DNA of 64,000 bases from assembly GCF_004801395.1 (NCBI RefSeq), contig NZ_SSOA01000003.1, positions 1-64,000 on the forward strand, read 5' to 3'. Positions 24,035 to 33,749 of the stretch are shown here, one piece after another. The DNA is from Gillisella terrae (GTDB lineage Bacteria; Pseudomonadota; Alphaproteobacteria; Rhizobiales; Rhizobiaceae). The notes beneath the pieces were generated by a model, which worked only from the letters and a program-made list of their open reading frames with translations, did no database searches and was not told the DNA's origin. A program made the position numbers and the translations under genes. The number at the start of each line of letters is the position of its first letter. Position 1 is the first letter of the stretch.

Positions 24035-25735
24035 ATGAATACAATATCCATGCCCGCTGGTAACCCGGATAACGAGCGCATCTGGCTCGCGTCTTACCCG
24101 GCAACCCTGCCTGCGGAACTGCCGCCGTTTCAGTTTGAATCGCTTGGCGCTCTGTTTGACAACAGCTGCCGCATCTATGCCAAGCGCGATGCCTTTAGCT
24201 GCATGGGCCGCGCCATGACCTTTGAGCAGTTGGGTGCGAATGCCACAAAGATTGCGGCATGGCTGCAGGAGGCAGGTTTTGTCAAGGGCGACCGCATTGC
24301 CGTGATGATGCCCAATATTTTGCAAAACCCGGTTGTGGTTTACGGCATCCTCAAGGCTGGCATGGTGGTTGTGAATGTCAACCCGCTCTATACCCCGCGC
24401 GAATTGGGTCATCAGTTGAAAGACTCTGGTGCCGTCGGCATTTTCGTTTTGGAAAATTTTGCCCATACCGTTCAGGCCGTTGCCAAGGAGACGGCGCTGC
24501 GCAGCATTGTGGTCGCTACCATGGGCGACATGCTTGGATTGAAAGGCCATCTGGTCAATTTCATCGTGCGCAAGGTAAAGAAACTGGTTCCAGCCTGGTC
24601 TATGCCCCAGGCGTTGAGCTTTCGGTCTGTGCTGGCTGAAGGCGCAAGGCTGACCTTTAATCCCGTAAAGGTTGAACGCAACGATATTGCTTTCTTGCAA
24701 TACACGGGTGGCACAACCGGCGTTTCCAAAGGGGCTGTGTTGACCCATGGCAATCTGATTGCCAACACCATGCAGATGATGGGCTGGCTTGGTGCGGTTT
24801 TTGATCAGAAAACCGTTACCGGCTCATTGGTCTATGTGTGCGCGCTGCCGCTCTATCACATTTTTGCGCTCACCGTGAATTCGCTGATGGGTGTTGCCAG
24901 CGGGGCCAAAAATCTTCTGATCGTCAATCCGCGCGACATTCCCGGCTTCGTCAAGGAGCTTGAACAGCATCGCTTCAACATCATCATTGGTCTCAATACG
25001 CTGTTTACGGCGCTGATGAACAATGAGGCCTTCAGAAAACTCGATTTTTCTGCGTTGAAGCTCACGTTTGCAGGTGGCATGTCTGTGCAGCGCCCTGTTG
25101 CGGATCGCTGGCGAGAAATTACCGGCAGCAAGATCACCGAAGGATATGGTCTGTCCGAAACCTCGCCGGTGGCAACCGCCAACCGGTGTGATGAGGCGGA
25201 TTTTACCGGTATGATCGGCATGCCGATTCAGTCCACGGATGTGAGCATCCGAAACGAGGACGGAATCACCATGCCCTTGGGCGAGGTTGGGGAAATCTGC
25301 ATTCGTGGTCCGCAGGTGATGGCAGGCTATTGGCAGCGGCCAGACGAAACCGCCAAGGTGATGACAGCAGATGGTTATTTCCGCACCGGTGACATGGGCT
25401 TTATGAATGAGCGCGGTTACATCAAGATTGTTGATCGCAAGAAAGATATGATCCTTGTGTCCGGCTTCAATGTTTATCCCAATGAGATTGAAGAGGTGGC
25501 TGCCATGCATCCCGGCGTGCTTGAAGCCGCAGCGGTGGGTGTGCCGGACCCCCATTCTGGCGAGGCGGTGAAGCTTTTTGTTGTGCGAAAAGATCCGGCA
25601 CTCACCGAGCAAGAGGTGAAGGATCATTGCGCCAAAAACCTCACCAACTACAAGCGGCCTCGCCATGTCGAGTTTCGCACCGAGTTGCCGAAATCCAACG
25701 TTGGTAAAATCCTGCGAAAAGATCTGAGAGGGTAA
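24035..25735 (+). CDS. fadD: Long-chain fatty-acid--CoA ligase
   Basis: A 566-residue adenylate-forming enzyme that activates fatty acids to acyl-CoA at the membrane for beta-oxidation or lipid remodelling. It shows the AMP-binding motif LQYTGGTTGVSKGAVLTH, YGLSETSPV, the FRTGDMGFM hinge region and the C-terminal DRKKDMILVSGFNVYPNEIE with catalytic Lys in SNVGKILRK. Length and the VNPLYTPREL motif fit FadD. GGGAGTGAGGA precedes the ATG. The dyad upstream suggests control by a fatty-acid or amino-acid catabolism repressor. Confidence 0.92.
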   Translation: MNTISMPAGNPDNERIWLASYPATLPAELPPFQFESLGALFDNSCRIYAKRDAFSCMGRAMTFEQLGANATKIAAWLQEAGFVKGDRIAVMMPNILQNPVVVYGILKAGMVVVNVNPLYTPRELGHQLKDSGAVGIFVLENFAHTVQAVAKETALRSIVVATMGDMLGLKGHLVNFIVRKVKKLVPAWSMPQALSFRSVLAEGARLTFNPVKVERNDIAFLQYTGGTTGVSKGAVLTHGNLIANTMQMMGWLGAVFDQKTVTGSLVYVCALPLYHIFALTVNSLMGVASGAKNLLIVNPRDIPGFVKELEQHRFNIIIGLNTLFTALMNNEAFRKLDFSALKLTFAGGMSVQRPVADRWREITGSKITEGYGLSETSPVATANRCDEADFTGMIGMPIQSTDVSIRNEDGITMPLGEVGEICIRGPQVMAGYWQRPDETAKVMTADGYFRTGDMGFMNERGYIKIVDRKKDMILVSGFNVYPNEIEEVAAMHPGVLEAAAVGVPDPHSGEAVKLFVVRKDPALTEQEVKDHCAKNLTNYKRPRHVEFRTELPKSNVGKILRKDLRG

Positions 25736-25754
25736 GCGAAAGCTCTGAAGATTA

Positions 25755-25798
25755 CCCCGGTATCTCTCAATTAAAACCCCAGTATCTCTCAATGAAAA
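25755..25798 (+). repeat. Two tandem 22-bp direct repeats after the acyl-CoA ligase
   Basis: CCCCGGTATCTCTCAATT (with a tail of four As) is followed directly by the same sequence with two changes. The copies are 25755-25776 and 25777-25798, 20 of 22 identical. They lie between the ligase stop and a RIME-like repeat. Confidence 0.75.
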
Positions 25799-25904
25799 CA
25801 TTGTGCGCTGCTTTTGCGGCGCGCATGGTGCACCATGTCTGTTTTCATGCCGCACGGGTATAATTTTCTCCTGAAATTGATTCCGGTTTGGCAATTTATG
25901 CAGT
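25799..25904 (-). repeat. RIME-like repeat, diverged copy in reverse orientation ahead of pgi
   Basis: On the minus strand it reads ACTGCATAAATTG..AAACCGGAATC..GAGAAAATTAT and then, after a gap, ATGGTGCACCATGCG. It follows the same order as the other copies but with many substitutions. It ends 36 bases before the pgi ATG, so the pgi promoter must lie in or just beside it. Confidence 0.55.
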
Positions 25905-25939
25905 AAGTTCCCAGTCTATGACCGGATCGGGAGACATTT

Positions 25940-27565
25940 ATGCAGGCCATTATCGAACAGTTGAAGACATGCGTTGCGGCCACATCCGCCACCGATATTC
26001 GCGCGGCATTTGCAGCCGACTCCAACAGGTTTGAGCCTTTCAGCGCCCGTCTCGATGACTTGCTGATGGATTATTCCAAATCGGCTGTGAACAAAGACAT
26101 CATGGCTCTTTTGCAATCCCTATGCGAAAAAGCGGGCGTTGCTGAAAAGCGCGAGGCCATGTTTACGGGCGAGGAAATCAACTTTACCGAAGGTCGCGCT
26201 GTGCTGCACACCGCCCTTCGCAATCGCGCCAACACGCCTGTTTTTGTGGATGGCAAGGATGTGATGCCGGATGTCAATGCGGTGTTGTCCGCCATGGCAG
26301 ATTTTGCGGAAGGCATTCGTGCAGGCAAAATCACCGGCTCGACCGGCGAACAGATTACCGATGTGGTCAATATCGGCATTGGCGGTTCTGACCTCGGTCC
26401 GGCCATGGCAACGCTTGCGCTGGCTCCGTTTCATGATGGTCCGCGCCTGCATTTCGTTTCCAACGTCGATGGCGCGCATATTGCCGATACGTTAGCGCGG
26501 CTGGAGCCAGAAACCACACTGTTCATTGTGGCCTCCAAGACCTTCACCACCATTGAAACCATGACCAATGCCGCAACGGCGCGCCGGTTTATTGCCTCCA
26601 TGCTGGGCGAGGACGCTGTGGGCCAGCATTTTGCCGCAGTTTCAACTGCGCTGGACAAGGTGCAGGCCTTTGGCATTGCCTCGGATCGGGTGTTTGGCTT
26701 CTGGGATTGGGTTGGAGGTCGCTATTCGATCTGGTCGGCCATTGGTCTGCCGTTGATGATCGCGGTTGGGGCCGATAATTTTACCGATTTTCTCACTGGT
26801 GCCCATGTCATGGACAACCATTTCAGAAGCGCGCCATTCCTCGAAAATCTGCCGATGCTGCTGGGAGCACTTGGCTATTACAATCGCAATGTTTTGGATT
26901 ATGCGACGCGCGCTGTGCTGCCTTATGATCAGCGCTTGTCGCGCTTTCCGGCCTATCTGCAACAGCTCGATATGGAATCAAACGGCAAGGGTGTGACCAT
27001 TGATGGCACGCCAGTAAAGGGCAATTCCGGCCCTGTGGTCTGGGGAGAGCCGGGCACCAATGGCCAGCATGCTTTCTATCAGCTGATCCATCAGGGCACG
27101 AGCGTCATACCTGCCGAGTTCATGATTGCCGCCAAGGGGTTCGAGCCAGAGTTGCGTCATCAGCATGATCTGCTGATTGCCAATTGCCTTGCGCAATCGG
27201 CAGCGCTGATGAAGGGGCGCACGCTGGAAGAAGCCAAAGCGCAATTGCAAAAGGTGGGCATGGATGCTGCCAAGGTCGACCACATTGCGCCCCATCGGGT
27301 TTTCACTGGCAACCGCCCATCCATTACCTTTGTGTATGAGCAATTGACCCCGTTTGCTCTGGGTCGTCTGATTGCGCTTTATGAGCATCGGGTGTTTGTC
27401 GAAGGTGTGCTGTTTGGCATCAATTCCTTCGATCAATGGGGCGTGGAATTGGGCAAAGAGCTTGCCACAGGCCTTTTGCCGGTGGTTGAAGGCAAGGCAG
27501 GCACCGATGGTCAGGATGCGTCCACTGCCGGGCTGGTGCAGGCCTTGAGCAATCTGGCTGGGTAA
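25940..27565 (+). CDS. pgi: Glucose-6-phosphate isomerase
   Basis: A 541-residue cytoplasmic enzyme that interconverts glucose-6-phosphate and fructose-6-phosphate. It shows [28 protein letters not shown], the [17 protein letters not shown] block and the signature [19 protein letters not shown] precedes the ATG. The short-chain dehydrogenase gene follows after 11 bases. Confidence 0.96.
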   Translation: MQAIIEQLKTCVAATSATDIRAAFAADSNRFEPFSARLDDLLMDYSKSAVNKDIMALLQSLCEKAGVAEKREAMFTGEEINFTEGRAVLHTALRNRANTPVFVDGKDVMPDVNAVLSAMADFAEGIRAGKITGSTGEQITDVVNIGIGGSDLGPAMATLALAPFHDGPRLHFVSNVDGAHIADTLARLEPETTLFIVASKTFTTIETMTNAATARRFIASMLGEDAVGQHFAAVSTALDKVQAFGIASDRVFGFWDWVGGRYSIWSAIGLPLMIAVGADNFTDFLTGAHVMDNHFRSAPFLENLPMLLGALGYYNRNVLDYATRAVLPYDQRLSRFPAYLQQLDMESNGKGVTIDGTPVKGNSGPVVWGEPGTNGQHAFYQLIHQGTSVIPAEFMIAAKGFEPELRHQHDLLIANCLAQSAALMKGRTLEEAKAQLQKVGMDAAKVDHIAPHRVFTGNRPSITFVYEQLTPFALGRLIALYEHRVFVEGVLFGINSFDQWGVELGKELATGLLPVVEGKAGTDGQDASTAGLVQALSNLAG

Positions 27566-27576
27566 GGCCATCCCCG

Positions 27577-28323
27577 ATGGCAGAGCAAACGCCTGCGCAA
27601 AAATTGGCTATTGTCACGGGCGCGGCCCGTGGCATTGGTGCAGCAATCTCGGCCCGCTTGGCAATAGCCGGTGGCTTGTTCGTGATCGTCAGCGATCTGG
27701 ATGGCGATGAGGCGGAAGCAACCGCGCGTTCCATCCGTGCATCAGGTGGCAAAGCGTTGGCCATGGCTGCCGATATTGCTGGTCGCACCACATTTCCCAA
27801 CCTGTTTGATCAGGCTGAGGCCCTGTGTGGCGGTGTTGATGTATTGGTCAACAATGCCGGCATCATGGTGCGGCGTCCCATGGTGGAAATTGATGACGCG
27901 ATGTTTGATCGCCAGATCGCGGTGAACCTGACAGGGACATTTGCTGGCATGCGCGAAGCCGCCAGGCGCTTGCGCGATGGTGGGCGGATCATCAATATTT
28001 CCAGCAGTGTTGCGGCCATGCGGGCCGAGAACTACAGCCTCTACGGTGCCACCAAGGCGGCCATCGAGACAATGACGGCCGTTCTTGCCAAGGAACTGCG
28101 CGGTCGCAACATTACTGTGAACGCTGTTGCTCCCGGTGCCACGGCGACGGATCTGTTTCTGGATGGAAAATCCGAGCAGGCAATTGCAGCCTTTGCCAAA
28201 CTTGCGCCGCTGGAAAGAATTGGCACACCTGAGGAAATTGCGACTGTTGTGGCTTTTCTGGCCGGGCCGGAAGGCGGCTGGATCAACGGCCAGACACTTC
28301 ACGCCAATGGCGGCGTGATCTGA
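27577..28323 (+). CDS. Short-chain dehydrogenase/reductase (classical SDR)
   Basis: A 248-residue NAD(P)-dependent oxidoreductase. The cofactor motif is TGAARGIGAAIS at 15-26, then NNAGIMV, catalytic Ser in INISSSVAA, YGATK (YxxxK), and a PGATATD loop. An Asp after the second strand (VSDLDG) favours NAD over NADP. It resembles the 3-oxoacyl-ACP reductase group, but the substrate cannot be told. It is probably co-transcribed with pgi. Confidence 0.88.
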   Translation: MAEQTPAQKLAIVTGAARGIGAAISARLAIAGGLFVIVSDLDGDEAEATARSIRASGGKALAMAADIAGRTTFPNLFDQAEALCGGVDVLVNNAGIMVRRPMVEIDDAMFDRQIAVNLTGTFAGMREAARRLRDGGRIINISSSVAAMRAENYSLYGATKAAIETMTAVLAKELRGRNITVNAVAPGATATDLFLDGKSEQAIAAFAKLAPLERIGTPEEIATVVAFLAGPEGGWINGQTLHANGGVI

Positions 28324-28331
28324 CACGCATT

Positions 28332-28356
28332 TCCACCGGATCAGTGACCCGGTGGA
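28332..28356. terminator. Convergent hairpin between the SDR and sugar-kinase genes
   Basis: TCCACCGG and CCGGTGGA pair perfectly around nine bases, 9 bases after the SDR stop and 18 before the kinase stop. No long T run follows, so termination strength is uncertain. Confidence 0.45.
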
Positions 28357-28373
28357 GGTCCGCAATGGTTCAA

Positions 28374-29300
28374 TCAAAGCCCGATTTCATGGGCGAATGG
28401 CGGGTTTGCGCCAGCGCGTGATACGGTGACAGCCGCAGCTTTTGCCCCCAAAGCCAGCGCCTTGGCAATCTGATCTTCGGTCAGGTTGGCGACTTGCGCT
28501 TTGGTGAGCAGGTTTTGCAGTTTCAATGAGGCCAGAACGCCTGCATCGAAGGTGTCACCCGCACCCACGGTATCCACCACGGTGACTTTTTCGCTTGCCA
28601 CCGTCACTTTATGCTTGGCGCTATAGCCCACTGCACCATCGGCACCACGGGTGATGACAACCAGCTTTGCACCATGGTCCAGCCATTGGCGGGCAAGGCT
28701 TTCCTCGTCGCCGTCCATGCCAAACCACGCCAGGTCTTCATCGGAAAATTTCACAATGTCAGACATGGCTGCCATGCGGCGGATGCGGGCCATGTGGGCA
28801 GCCTTGTCCTTGATGAAGCCGGGGCGGATGTTGGGGTCCAGCGAGATCACACGGGTCTTGTGCTCGCGCAGCATCAAGGCTTCATAGGTTGCGCCGCAAG
28901 GGTCAGGGATCAGGCTGATGGCACCGAAATGCAAAGCCTCGCAATCATCGCCCAGCGTTGGCAGGTCAGCCTCGGTGATCATCCGGCCCGCGGTGTTTTC
29001 ATCATAAAAGGCGTAAGAGGCGTGGCCATCAACCAGCTTGACAAAAGCAATGGTGGTGGGGCGCGCCAGGGTGGCGCAATAGCTGAAATCGACGTTGCTT
29101 TTGCTTAAGGTGTCGCGCAGCACATCGCCCAGCATGTCGTCGGAGAGGCCGGTGAAAAAAGCCGAGGGCACGCCAAGGCGCCCTAGCGCAATGGCGGTGT
29201 TGAACACGGCACCACCGGCATAGGGAGAAAAGGCAGGCTCTCCCAGCGTGGTTTCACGCGGCAACATATCAATCAAGGCTTCACCGCAACTCAGGATCAT
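28374..29300 (-). CDS. PfkB-family sugar kinase, probably fructokinase
   Basis: A 308-residue ribokinase-fold enzyme. It shows CGEALIDMLP near the N-terminus, YAGGAVFNTAIALGRLG (substrate side), and the C-terminal PfkB signature VDTVGAGDTFDAG with catalytic Asp. The substrate is inferred from similarity to bacterial fructokinases and the nearby pgi. ATG 29300 has GGGAGG closely upstream. Confidence 0.87.
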   Translation of the reverse strand: MILSCGEALIDMLPRETTLGEPAFSPYAGGAVFNTAIALGRLGVPSAFFTGLSDDMLGDVLRDTLSKSNVDFSYCATLARPTTIAFVKLVDGHASYAFYDENTAGRMITEADLPTLGDDCEALHFGAISLIPDPCGATYEALMLREHKTRVISLDPNIRPGFIKDKAAHMARIRRMAAMSDIVKFSDEDLAWFGMDGDEESLARQWLDHGAKLVVITRGADGAVGYSAKHKVTVASEKVTVVDTVGAGDTFDAGVLASLKLQNLLTKAQVANLTEDQIAKALALGAKAAAVTVSRAGANPPFAHEIGL

Positions 29301-29398
29301 TCGAGCCTCCCAGGCCAATTGTTCGATTGTTTAATCGATTTAAAGCAAGTGATCGATTTTTGCCAGCCCGCTGAGCAATTCTTCGGACCGGCCAGCCT

Positions 29399-30091
29399 TC
29401 AGGCAAGTTCGCTGACACCACCATTGCGGCCCGACCATTCGAGGGGGGCGTCGAGGAAGGCTTCCACCTCGGACAAGGTCTTGTCATCAAACAGTTTTTG
29501 TTGCTTGGCAACGGCCAGCACATTGCGCCAGGTGGCAATATGGTGAAGCTTGACGTTGCCTTTGTTGAAGCGTTCATGGGCTTCCGGGAAGATGTCGTAG
29601 AAAAACAGCGCCATGCCGTGATCAATCACGCCGCCAGCCGCGCGCACCGCATCAATGAAGGTAAACATGCTGCCGCCAGCCGTTGTCAGGTCTTCAATCA
29701 CCAGAACGCGGGCACCTTCCGGCATATGGCCCTCGATCTGGGCATTTCTGCCATGGCCCTTTGGCTTTTTGCGCACATAGATCATCGGCAGGTTCAAGCG
29801 ATCTGCCAGCAGGGCTGCAAAGGGAATACCAGCAGTTTCGCCACCCGCGACGCAATCGAATTGCTCAAACCCGGCATTGCTCAAGAGGGTTGCGACGGCA
29901 AAATCCATGACGCTTGAGCGCACGCGGGGATAGGACAAAAGCTTGCGGCAATCGATATAAACGGGGCTGCGCATGCCCGACGCCAGCTTGTAAGGTTCCG
30001 CCGCGTTAAAATGCACCGCCTTGATTTCCCAAAGCATCTTGGCAAGCAGATTTGCCATGACGGCAGGATCGGAAAAGGATGTCAGGGTCAT
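29399..30091 (-). CDS. pyrE: Orotate phosphoribosyltransferase PyrE
   Basis: A 230-residue enzyme that joins orotate to PRPP to make OMP in pyrimidine synthesis. The PRPP-binding motif is [14 protein letters not shown], with the flexible-loop Lys in [17 protein letters not shown] and [14 protein letters not shown] at the front. ATG 30091 with GAGGAG upstream is the clear start. pyrC lies 1.4 kb away on the same strand. Confidence 0.95.
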   Translation of the reverse strand: MTLTSFSDPAVMANLLAKMLWEIKAVHFNAAEPYKLASGMRSPVYIDCRKLLSYPRVRSSVMDFAVATLLSNAGFEQFDCVAGGETAGIPFAALLADRLNLPMIYVRKKPKGHGRNAQIEGHMPEGARVLVIEDLTTAGGSMFTFIDAVRAAGGVIDHGMALFFYDIFPEAHERFNKGNVKLHHIATWRNVLAVAKQQKLFDDKTLSEVEAFLDAPLEWSGRNGGVSELA

Positions 30092-30245
30092 GATGTGCTC
30101 CTCATTATCGGGCGGCGCTGCCAAAATGGACGGTTGCAGCGCTATAACAAGAAGCAGCAAGTCACGCCAGATGGATTTATCCCTTGTTTTTTGAGCATAG
30201 ACTTAAAAGCGGGAATCGGTTTTCTGCATGGCGCTGTGAGCGCAA

Positions 30246-31415
30246 TCAGGCGAGGTTGCAGGCCGAGGCACCCGGTGCTCCGTTTGAGGCGACCTCTATG
30301 CGATTGCGCCCCATGCGTTTGGCGCTGTAAAGGGCGTCATCTGCCTGCTTCAGCAAGGCCTCAAACGTCATGCCACCGTCCGTGCCATAGCTGATACCGA
30401 CGCTGGTGGTGACGCGGATTGTTTCGCCATTGACGGTAATGTCGCGGTCTTGCAGCTGTCTGCGAATGCGCTCGCCGATCCACTCGGCACGTCCGGGAGG
30501 GGCATCTTCAATAATGGCTGCAAATTCCTCGCCGCCCAACCGTGCGACGCAATCAACACCAACGGCGCTTTGCAACTCCTTGGCAAATGTGCGGATCACC
30601 CTGTCGCCAGCCGCGTGGCCGTGCTGGTCATTGATGGATTTGAAGCGGTCAATATCAAACACCAGAACTGCCATGTCTGCTTTGAAACGCTTCTGTGCGT
30701 ATTTTTCAAACAGGGCCCGGCGATTGAAAATACCGGTCAGGGAATCGGTCATGGCTTCCAGCCGATGCTGGAGCGTAATACGGGCCTGATGGGCGGTGAG
30801 CGACAAAACGCCAATTCCCGTCATGCCGACAATGCAGGATGCAATATTGATTTTTTCGCTCACCCCGTCAGGTGCGCCCTCCATGACCCAGGATCCGGCC
30901 TGAACCAGAGCAATGGCGCAGAGAAGAAAGGAAAGCGAAATGGCACCGTAAAGCAGGGCGATGCTGGCAAGAATGCCCGGAGCTTCCGCTCTGCCCTGCC
31001 AATATTGATGGGCTGTGGCCAAAAGCGCAACAGTCGCACCCAGATTGAGCAGGATGAAGCCAACGCCCCAATAGTGCGCGACAAATGCTGCGGTAATGCT
31101 GAGCGAAGCAATACTTGCGAGGCAAACAATGCGTGCCATCGGAAAATTGCCGCCTCTAAACTGCATGGCGGCTCCATAGAGCGTGCAAAACCCCGATTGC
31201 ATGAGCGACATCGCCAAAGCACCGGCAAGCGTCGTTGGCCACCACAGGAAAAATGCGTAGGACAAGATCCCGGCAACGCAAAGGAAAAGCCCAACAATCC
31301 AGCTGAGAAGAAAGGACGATTCTCTGCGCCCGAGCCACGTACCCACCAGTGTCAGCAGCAAACACAGCCCTGACAAGCCCAGTGCAGACAGCAGAGAATT
31401 ATAGTCCAGCATCAT
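30246..31415 (-). CDS. Membrane-bound diguanylate cyclase (GGDEF)
   Basis: A 389-residue protein. The first 200 residues form about six or seven hydrophobic helices, probably a membrane sensor module. The GGDEF domain (about 220-380) has the active-site motif RLGGEEFAAI and KSINDQHGHAAGD. The inhibitory RxxD site five residues before GGEEF is absent (AVGVDCVARL), so product inhibition is probably weak. It makes cyclic-di-GMP and could feed the HD-GYP protein encoded nearby at 32.6 kb. GGGGTGA sits two bases before ATG 31415. Confidence 0.9.
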   Translation of the reverse strand: MMLDYNSLLSALGLSGLCLLLTLVGTWLGRRESSFLLSWIVGLFLCVAGILSYAFFLWWPTTLAGALAMSLMQSGFCTLYGAAMQFRGGNFPMARIVCLASIASLSITAAFVAHYWGVGFILLNLGATVALLATAHQYWQGRAEAPGILASIALLYGAISLSFLLCAIALVQAGSWVMEGAPDGVSEKINIASCIVGMTGIGVLSLTAHQARITLQHRLEAMTDSLTGIFNRRALFEKYAQKRFKADMAVLVFDIDRFKSINDQHGHAAGDRVIRTFAKELQSAVGVDCVARLGGEEFAAIIEDAPPGRAEWIGERIRRQLQDRDITVNGETIRVTTSVGISYGTDGGMTFEALLKQADDALYSAKRMGRNRIEVASNGAPGASACNLA

Positions 31416-31531
31416 GCTCACCCCAAAGCGCTATCCTGCGCTTTTCCTGAGGGGATACTATGATGATTTTCTCTCTAAAAAGTTACGTGCAATATGATTC
31501 ATCTTTTAAATGTAATCGATGCACATCACGC

Positions 31532-32569
31532 TCAATTTACATCCCAATGAAGAGGGAACATTGGATCAAAGACGGTAACAATACCTGCGCCTGTTTCAAT
31601 TTTTGACGGAAAAGACACCGGTTCATCGCGTTTGACCAGGGTGATTGTTTCTTCGTTACATGGCAAGCCATACCAGGCCGGGCCATTGAGCGAGGTGAAG
31701 GCTTCGAGCTTGTCGAGGGCATTCTCCTGCTCAAACACATGGGCAAGGCAGCTCATGGTGTTGATGGAGGTGTAAATACCGGCGCAGCCACAGCCGCATT
31801 CTTTCAAAGGATCGATATGCGGGGCAGAATCGGTGCCAAGAAAGAAGCGCGCATCCCCGGATGTGGCGGCTGCCCGCAGGCTGAGCCGATGGCTCTCGCG
31901 CTTGGCAACCGGCAAGCAATAATAATGCGGACGAATGCCACCCACCAGAATAGCATTGCGGTTGATAATCAAATGATGCGTGGTGATGGAGCCTGCCAGA
32001 TTGCGCTCTGCGGATCGGATATATTCCACGCCGTCTGTGGTGGTGACATGTTCCATCGTCACTTTCAGCTCCGGCAGGCGCTTGCGCAACGGTTCCAGAA
32101 CCGTGTCAATGAACACCGCTTCACGGTCGAAAATATCAACCTCCGGGGTGGTCACCTCACCATGGACGCACAGCGGCAGGCCGATCTTTGCCATTCGCTC
32201 CAGAACCGGCATGGCCTTGTCCAGATCACGCACGCCGCCATGGGAATTGGTGGTGGCACCGGCGGGATACAGCTTGACCGCGGTGATCAGGCCGGTGTTT
32301 TTGCCCTCTTCCACATCGTCGGGATTGGTGTGCTCGGTGAGATAAAGCGTCATCAATGGCTGAAACCTGTGCTCTTTCGGCACGGCGGCCACAATGCGTT
32401 CGCGATAGGCGATTGCGTCTTGCGTTGTCACCACCGGCGGCACAAGGTTTGGCATGATGATGGCGCGGCCAAAATGCCGGCTGGTGTCGCCCACCACACC
32501 CTGAAGCATTGCACCATCGCGCAAATGCAGGTGCCAGTCATCGGGGCGGCGAATGGTGAGCGAACGCAT
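31532..32569 (-). CDS. pyrC: Dihydroorotase PyrC
   Basis: A 345-residue class II (E. coli-type) dihydroorotase that cyclises carbamoyl-aspartate in pyrimidine synthesis. The zinc ligands are HLHLRDG near residue 13. The carboxylated Lys lies in [13 protein letters not shown], and further ligands in LCVHGEV and [10 protein letters not shown]. The catalytic Asp is in [14 protein letters not shown] precedes the ATG. Confidence 0.95.
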   Translation of the reverse strand: MRSLTIRRPDDWHLHLRDGAMLQGVVGDTSRHFGRAIIMPNLVPPVVTTQDAIAYRERIVAAVPKEHRFQPLMTLYLTEHTNPDDVEEGKNTGLITAVKLYPAGATTNSHGGVRDLDKAMPVLERMAKIGLPLCVHGEVTTPEVDIFDREAVFIDTVLEPLRKRLPELKVTMEHVTTTDGVEYIRSAERNLAGSITTHHLIINRNAILVGGIRPHYYCLPVAKRESHRLSLRAAATSGDARFFLGTDSAPHIDPLKECGCGCAGIYTSINTMSCLAHVFEQENALDKLEAFTSLNGPAWYGLPCNEETITLVKRDEPVSFPSKIETGAGIVTVFDPMFPLHWDVN

Positions 32570-32643
32570 GGGCTATCTCCGGCAAAAAGAATTGGCCGGA
32601 AATAGCATTGTTCCTCTGTCGAGACAAATCATCGCTGGCAAAA

Positions 32644-33732
32644 TCAGGCAATTTTTCCAAGCGGCGGGACACCTGCGCTCAGGGCCGCTTCCTCGGCCTG
32701 TTCACGACGGTCATTTTCCATGATGGCGCGAATTTTCGGCAGTGATTTTTCAAAGGCGGCAACGCAGGCTGGATCAAACTGGCTGCCAGCTCGCCCCAGA
32801 ATATGCTCGACGGTGCGCTCATACGACCATGCCGGCTTATAGGGCCGCTCTGTGGTCAGAGCATCAAAATTATCGGCAATGCAGACAATGCGACCCGCCA
32901 GCGGAATGGCTTCCCCGGCCAGCCGATTGGGATAGCCCTGTCCATCCCAGCGTTCATGATGGCTAATGGCGATCTCAGATGCCAGCTGCAACAAGGAGGA
33001 ATGAGAGCGGGCAAGGATGTTGGCCCCGACCTCGGTGTGGGATTGCATTTGTCTGAATTCAGATTCGGTCAATTTGCCCTGCTTGAGCATCATGGTATCG
33101 GGCATGGCCACTTTACCAATGTCGTGCATCGGGGCTGCAAGCCGCAAATCGGTGCAAAATTGCTCGGACAAACCCATTTCGCGGGCAATGGTTTCGGAAT
33201 AGGCCGCAACGCGCAATGTGTGGCGGGCCGTGTCGGGATCTTTATATCCGGCAGCAAGGGTCAGCCGTTCAATGATTTCCTGCTCGCGCAGTCTGAGTTC
33301 CTGAACGGCTTTTTCCACCTCGCGGCGCAACCATTCTGCCTGATCCGCCAGTTGGCGACGGGCAATGGTCAGATTGACAATGTTATGAATGCGAACCTGA
33401 AATTCCACCGGGTTGACGGGCTTGGTCAAAAAGTCGATGGCACCGGCATTCAGCGCTGCCATGCGCGTTGTCATGTCCTTGTCGGCGGTGATGAAAACCA
33501 CCGGCACATTGGCGTATTTCTCAAACCGGACAATCTCGGTGAACAGCTCGACGCCATTATAGACCGGCATCTGGTAATCAATAATGGCAACATCGAAATC
33601 CAGATCGGGCAAGGCCGACAAAACCTCATCGGGGGTTGAAAAGGCCACGGCTTCGCAGTTTTCGACCTTCTTTACCAACCGTACGAGAAGTTTCAGATTG
33701 GTATTGTTATCGTCAACGACTAAAATACGCAT
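32644..33732 (-). CDS. Response regulator with HD-GYP phosphodiesterase domain
   Basis: A 362-residue two-domain protein. The receiver domain starts MRILVVDDNNTNLKLL, with its phospho-acceptor Asp in FDVAIIDYQMPV and Lys in FLTKPVNPVE. A coiled linker leads to an HD-GYP domain with MHDIGK and the full HHERWDGQGYP motif, so it should degrade cyclic-di-GMP. GGGAGG precedes ATG 33732; the frame also opens at 33750, overlapping the kinase stop. It is the likely phospho-target of the hybrid kinase just upstream. Confidence 0.93.
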   Translation of the reverse strand: MRILVVDDNNTNLKLLVRLVKKVENCEAVAFSTPDEVLSALPDLDFDVAIIDYQMPVYNGVELFTEIVRFEKYANVPVVFITADKDMTTRMAALNAGAIDFLTKPVNPVEFQVRIHNIVNLTIARRQLADQAEWLRREVEKAVQELRLREQEIIERLTLAAGYKDPDTARHTLRVAAYSETIAREMGLSEQFCTDLRLAAPMHDIGKVAMPDTMMLKQGKLTESEFRQMQSHTEVGANILARSHSSLLQLASEIAISHHERWDGQGYPNRLAGEAIPLAGRIVCIADNFDALTTERPYKPAWSYERTVEHILGRAGSQFDPACVAAFEKSLPKIRAIMENDRREQAEEAALSAGVPPLGKIA

Positions 33733-33749
33733 TTTTGCCTCCCGTGTCA

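Noticed and set aside
30190..30245. A GGGAATCGGTTTTCTGCATGGCG-like string as another RIME-like copy
   Set aside because: Only short matches to the repeat and no palindrome remains, so I do not count it.
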